A DNA stretch of 64,000 nt from positions 47,369-111,368 of the forward strand of contig JAKCOZ010000614.1 of the NCBI GenBank assembly GCA_022605955.1, in the 5' to 3' direction. The notes under the pieces were generated by a model. That model was not told where the DNA came from, made no database searches, and saw nothing but the letters and a program-made list of their open reading frames with translations. This DNA comes from Rallus limicola. Its lineage: Eukaryota; Chordata; Aves; Gruiformes; Rallidae. A program made the position numbers and the translations under genes. Below, one piece after another: positions 60,801 through 64,000 of the stretch; position 1 is the first letter of the stretch; each line of letters begins with the position of its first letter.

Positions 60801-61459
60801 TCACTTTTGGCTCTCAGCCTTTTCCTTTGCCTGGAAAGAGGGAACATGCCTGGAACCTCCTACGGTGCTTTTCTCGGCCCTAGCAGACTGCAGTTCAAAA
60901 CATGCTAAACGTCCAGCAATAACTCCCAAAGTAAAGAAGCTAGGCCTGAAAGGCATAGCTCGTCTGAAACCTCCTAACAGGACACACGAGCAGACCCTGT
61001 CACTTTGGCTCTCAGCCTTTTCCTTTGCCTGGAAAGAGGGGAACATGCCTGGAACCTCCTACGGTGCTTTTCTCGGCCCTAGCAGACTGCAGTTCAAAAA
61101 CATGCTAAACGTCCAGCAATAACTCCCAAAGTAAAGAAGCTAGGCCTGAAAGGCATAGCTTGTCTGAAACCCCCTAACAGGACACACGAGCAGACCCTGT
61201 CACTTTGGCTCTCAGCCTTTTCCTTTGCCTGGAAAGAGGGAACATGCCTGGAACCTCCTACGGTGCTTTTCTCGGCCTAGCAGACTGCAGTTCAAAACAT
61301 GCTAAACGTCCAGCAATAACTCCCAAAGTAAAGAAGCTAGGCCTGAAAGGCATAGCTTGTCTGAAACCTCCTAACAGGACACACGAGCAGACCCTGTCAC
61401 TTTGGCTCTCAGCCTTTTCCTTTGCCTGGAAAGACGGAACATGCCTGGAACCTCCTACG
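57891..61459. repeat. Twelve-monomer HOR, copy H3 expanded to 18 monomers
   Basis: It opens and ends with the same markers as H1 and H2 (AAAGACGGAAC at 61,432, 3,569 bp after the H2 one: 18 units plus a net 5 single-base gains). Three CCCCC-plus-GGTCAAAAC pairs are present. Two of them carry the private variant CCTAAGAGG (59,190 and 59,786), so that mutation was itself duplicated. TATGGTG occurs at 59,671 and 60,266. The right-hand half falls in the second indel-rich interval. Confidence 0.8.
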
Positions 61460-63616
61460 GTGCTTTTCTCGGCCCTAGCAGACTGCAGTTCAAAACATGC
61501 TAAACGTCCAGCAATAACTCCCAAAGTAAAGAAGCTAGGCCTGAAAGGCATAGCTCGTCTGAAACCTCCTAACAGGACACACAAGCAGACCCTGTCACTT
61601 TGGCTCTCAGCCTTTTCCTTTGCCTGGAAAGAGGGAACATGCCTGGAACCTCCTACGGTGCTTTTCTCGGCCCTAGCAGACTGCAGTTCAAAACATGCTA
61701 AACGTCCAGCAATAACTCCCAAAGTAAAGAAGCTAGGCCTGAAAGGCATAGCTTGTCTGAAACCTCCTAACAGGACACACGAGCAGACCCTGTCACTTTG
61801 GCTCTCAGCCTTTTCCTTTGCCTGGAAAGAGGGAACATGCCTGGAACCTCCTACGGTGCTTTTCTCGGCCCTAGCAGACTGCAGGTCACAACATGCTAAA
61901 CGTCCAGCAATAACTCCCAAAAGTAAAGAAGCTAGGCCTGAAAGGCATAGCTTGTCTGAAACCTCCTAACAGGACACACGAGCAGACCCTGTCACTTTGG
62001 CTCTCAGCCTTTTCCTTTGCCTGGAAAGAGGGAACATGCCTGGAACCCTCCTACGGTGCTTTTCTCGGCCCTAGCAGACTGCAGTTCAAAACATGCTAAA
62101 CGTCCAGCAATAACTCCCAAAGTAAAGAAGCTAGGCCTGAAAGGCATAGCTCGTCTGAAACCTCCTAACAGGACACACGAGCAGACCCTGTCACTTTGGC
62201 TCTCAGCCTTTTCCTTTGCCTGGAAAGAGGGAACATGCCTGGAACCTCCTACGGTGCTTTTCTCGGCCCTAGCAGACTGCAGTTCAAAACATGCTAAACG
62301 TCCAGCAATAACTCCCAAAGTAAAGAAGCTAGGCCTGAAAGGCATAGCTTGTCTGAAACCTCCTAACAGGACACACGAGCAGACCCTGTCACTTTGGCTC
62401 TCAGCCTTTTCCTTTGCCTGGAAAGAGGGAACATGCCTGGAACCTCCTACGGTGCTTTTCTCGGCCCTAGCAGACTGCAGTTCAAAACATGCTAAACGTC
62501 CAGCAATAACTCCCAAAGTAAAGAAGCTAGGCCTGAAAGGCATAGCTTGTCTGAAACCCTCCTAACAGGACACACGAGCAGACCCTGTCACTTTGGCTCT
62601 CAGCCTTTTCCTTTGCCTGGAAAGAGGGAACATGCCTGGAACCTCCTATGGTGCTTTTCTCGGCCCTAGCAGACTGCAGTTCAAAACATGCTAAACGTCC
62701 AGCAATAACTCCCAAAGTAAAGAAGCTAGGCCTGAAAGGCATAGCTTGTCTGAAACCCCCTAACAGGACACACGAGCAGACCCTGTCACTTTGGCTCTCA
62801 GCCTTTTCCTTTGCCTGGAAAGAGGGAACATGCCTGGAACCTCCTACGGTGCTTTTCTCGGCCCTAGCAGACTGCAGGTCAAAACATGCTAAACGTCCAG
62901 CAATAACTCCCAAAGTAAAGAAGCTAGGCCTGAAAGGCATAGCTTGTCTGAAACCTCCTAACAGGACACACGAGCAGACCCTGTCACTTTGGCTCTCAGC
63001 CTTTTCCTTTGCCTGGAAAGAGGGAACATGCCTGGAACCTCCTACGGTGCTTTTCTCGGCCCTAGCAGACTGCAGTTCAAAACATGCTAAACGTCCAGCA
63101 ATAACTCCCAAAGTAAAGAAGCTAGGCCTGAAAGGCATAGCTTGTCTGAAACCTCCTAACAGGACACACGAGCAGACCCTGTCACTTTGGCTCTCAGCCT
63201 TTTCCTTTGCCTGGAAAGAGGGAACATGCCTGGAACCTCCTATGGTGCTTTTCTCGGCCCTAGCAGACTGCAGTTCAAAACATGCTAAACGTCCAGCAAT
63301 AACTCCCAAAGTAAAGAAGCTAGGCCTGAAAGGCATAGCTTGTCTGAAACCCCCTAACAGGACACACGAGCAGACCCTGTCACTTTGGCTCTCAGCCTTT
63401 TCCTTTGCCTGGAAAGAGGGAACATGCCTGGAACCTCCTACGGTGCTTTTCTCGGCCCTAGCAGACTGCAGGTCAAAACATGCTAAACGTCCAGCAATAA
63501 CTCCAAAGTAAAGAAGCTAGGCCTGAAAGGCATAGCTTGTCTGAAACCTCCTAACAGGACACACGAGCAGACCCTGTCACTTTGGCTCTCAGCCTTTTCC
63601 TTTGCCTGGAAAGAGG
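59053..63616. other. Indel-rich interval 2 in the satellite
   Basis: About twelve single-base length changes occur: gains near 59,053 (AGAGGGGAAC), 59,597 (GACACGACG), 60,027, 60,806, 61,040, 61,100, 61,920, 62,048, 62,558 and 63,616, and losses near 61,276 and 63,504. Nearly all lengthen or shorten a homopolymer by one. The same GAGGG-to-GAGGGG gain arises three times (59,053, 61,040, 63,616) in different positions of the HOR. This pattern resembles long-read homopolymer error. It is separated from interval 1 by about 42 kb that holds a single indel. Confidence 0.75.
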
Positions 63617-64000
63617 GGAACATGCCTGGAACCTCCTACGGTGCTTTTCTCGGCCCTAGCAGACTGCAGTTCAAAACATGCTAAACGTCCAGCAATAACT
63701 CCCAAAGTAAAGAAGCTAGGCCTGAAAGGCATAGCTTGTCTGAAACCTCCTAACAGGACACACGAGCAGACCCTGTCACTTTGGCTCTCAGCCTTTTCCT
63801 TTGCCTGGAAAGAGGGAACATGCCTGGAACCTCCTACGGTGCTTTTCTCGGCCCTAGCAGACTGCAGTTCAAAACATGCTAAACGTCCAGCAATAACTCC
63901 CAAAGTAAAGAAGCTAGGCCTGAAAGGCATAGCTCGTCTGAAACCTCCTAACAGGACACACGAGCAGACCCTGTCACTTTGGCTCTCAGCCTTTTCCTTT
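61460..64000. repeat. Twelve-monomer HOR, copy H4, cut by window edge
   Basis: It begins with the GCTCGT plus CACAAG unit, followed by plain, GGTCACAAC, GCTCGT and plain units, then TATGGTG at 62,647 and again at 63,241 with CCCCC and GGTCAAAAC units between, as in H2. The window ends within the GCTCGT unit that in H2 lies three units before the AAAGACGGAAC marker. Single-base indels continue (gains near 61,920, 62,048, 62,558 and 63,616; a loss near 63,504). Confidence 0.8.

Larger units (their letters stand above)
1..64000. repeat. Satellite DNA array, 198-bp monomer, about 323 copies
   Basis: The same unit recurs every 198 bp from the first base to the last. For example, GTGCTTTTCTCGG lies at 83, 281, 479 and so on. 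Adjacent units differ at only a few positions, and the length is almost always exactly 198; the exceptions are two 3-bp deletions shared between duplicated blocks, one 3-bp deletion near 14,334 and scattered 1-bp indels. My hand-built consensus contains 99 G+C of 198. Both window edges cut through a monomer, so the array extends further on each side. No non-satellite insertion was found. Tandem arrays of this size and homogeneity are characteristic of eukaryotic heterochromatin, often centromeric or pericentromeric; that location is inferred. The family is not one I recognise. Confidence 0.98.

Noticed and set aside
1..64000. CRISPR array
   Set aside because: There are no unique spacers between short repeats; the whole 198-bp unit repeats and units differ only by scattered substitutions.
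1..64000. Mobile element insertion within the array
   Set aside because: The 198-bp phase is preserved apart from 1-3 bp changes, so there is no room for an inserted element; no target-site duplications or terminal inverted repeats were seen.
1..64000. Ribosomal DNA spacer or telomere-associated repeat
   Set aside because: No rRNA sequence, no TTAGGG-type or related telomere repeats, and no alternation with a longer unique unit in 64 kb.

Overview
The whole 64-kb window is one uninterrupted tandem-repeat (satellite DNA) array. A 198-bp monomer, about 50% G+C, is repeated head to tail about 323 times. The window starts and ends inside a monomer, so the array continues past both edges. I see no single-copy sequence, gene, RNA gene, transposon, CRISPR array or replication origin anywhere in it.

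Organism: a long, homogeneous satellite with higher-order repeat (HOR) structure and a monomer close to one nucleosome plus linker is typical of centromeric, pericentromeric or other heterochromatic eukaryotic DNA. Many of the recurrent variant sites are C-to-T or G-to-A changes at CpG positions, which suggests a CpG-methylating host such as a vertebrate or plant. I do not recognise the satellite family and cannot name the species.

Layout (m1 = the G of GTGCTTTT, first complete unit at 83). Left domain, about 1-27,003: a large block occurs as C1 (875-9,979) and C2 (10,376-18,885), and the right-hand part of it again as C3 (about 23,044-27,003). A 6-monomer HOR of 1,188 bp lies between C2 and C3 (18,886-21,855). 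Transition, 27,004-33,536: mixed and locally more divergent units. Right domain, 33,537-64,000: two related blocks that share a stop-type variant at their ends (33,537-37,298 and 37,299-42,644), a trimer duplication (42,645-43,832), a 9-mer HOR in three progressively shortened copies (43,833-48,584), a diverged 18-unit block (48,585-52,148), and a 12-mer HOR in four copies that differ by insertion of trimers and other whole units (52,149-64,000).

Two stretches, 14,334-17,110 and 59,053-63,616, hold nearly all single-base indels of the window, mostly in homopolymers. They may be low-accuracy consensus rather than biology.

Because 198 is divisible by 3 and the monomer lacks stops in one frame on each strand, very long open frames (up to about 19 kb) run along both strands. 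I treat these as arithmetic artefacts of the satellite, not as genes. Nothing here supports a new molecular system; the interest lies in how the array evolved.
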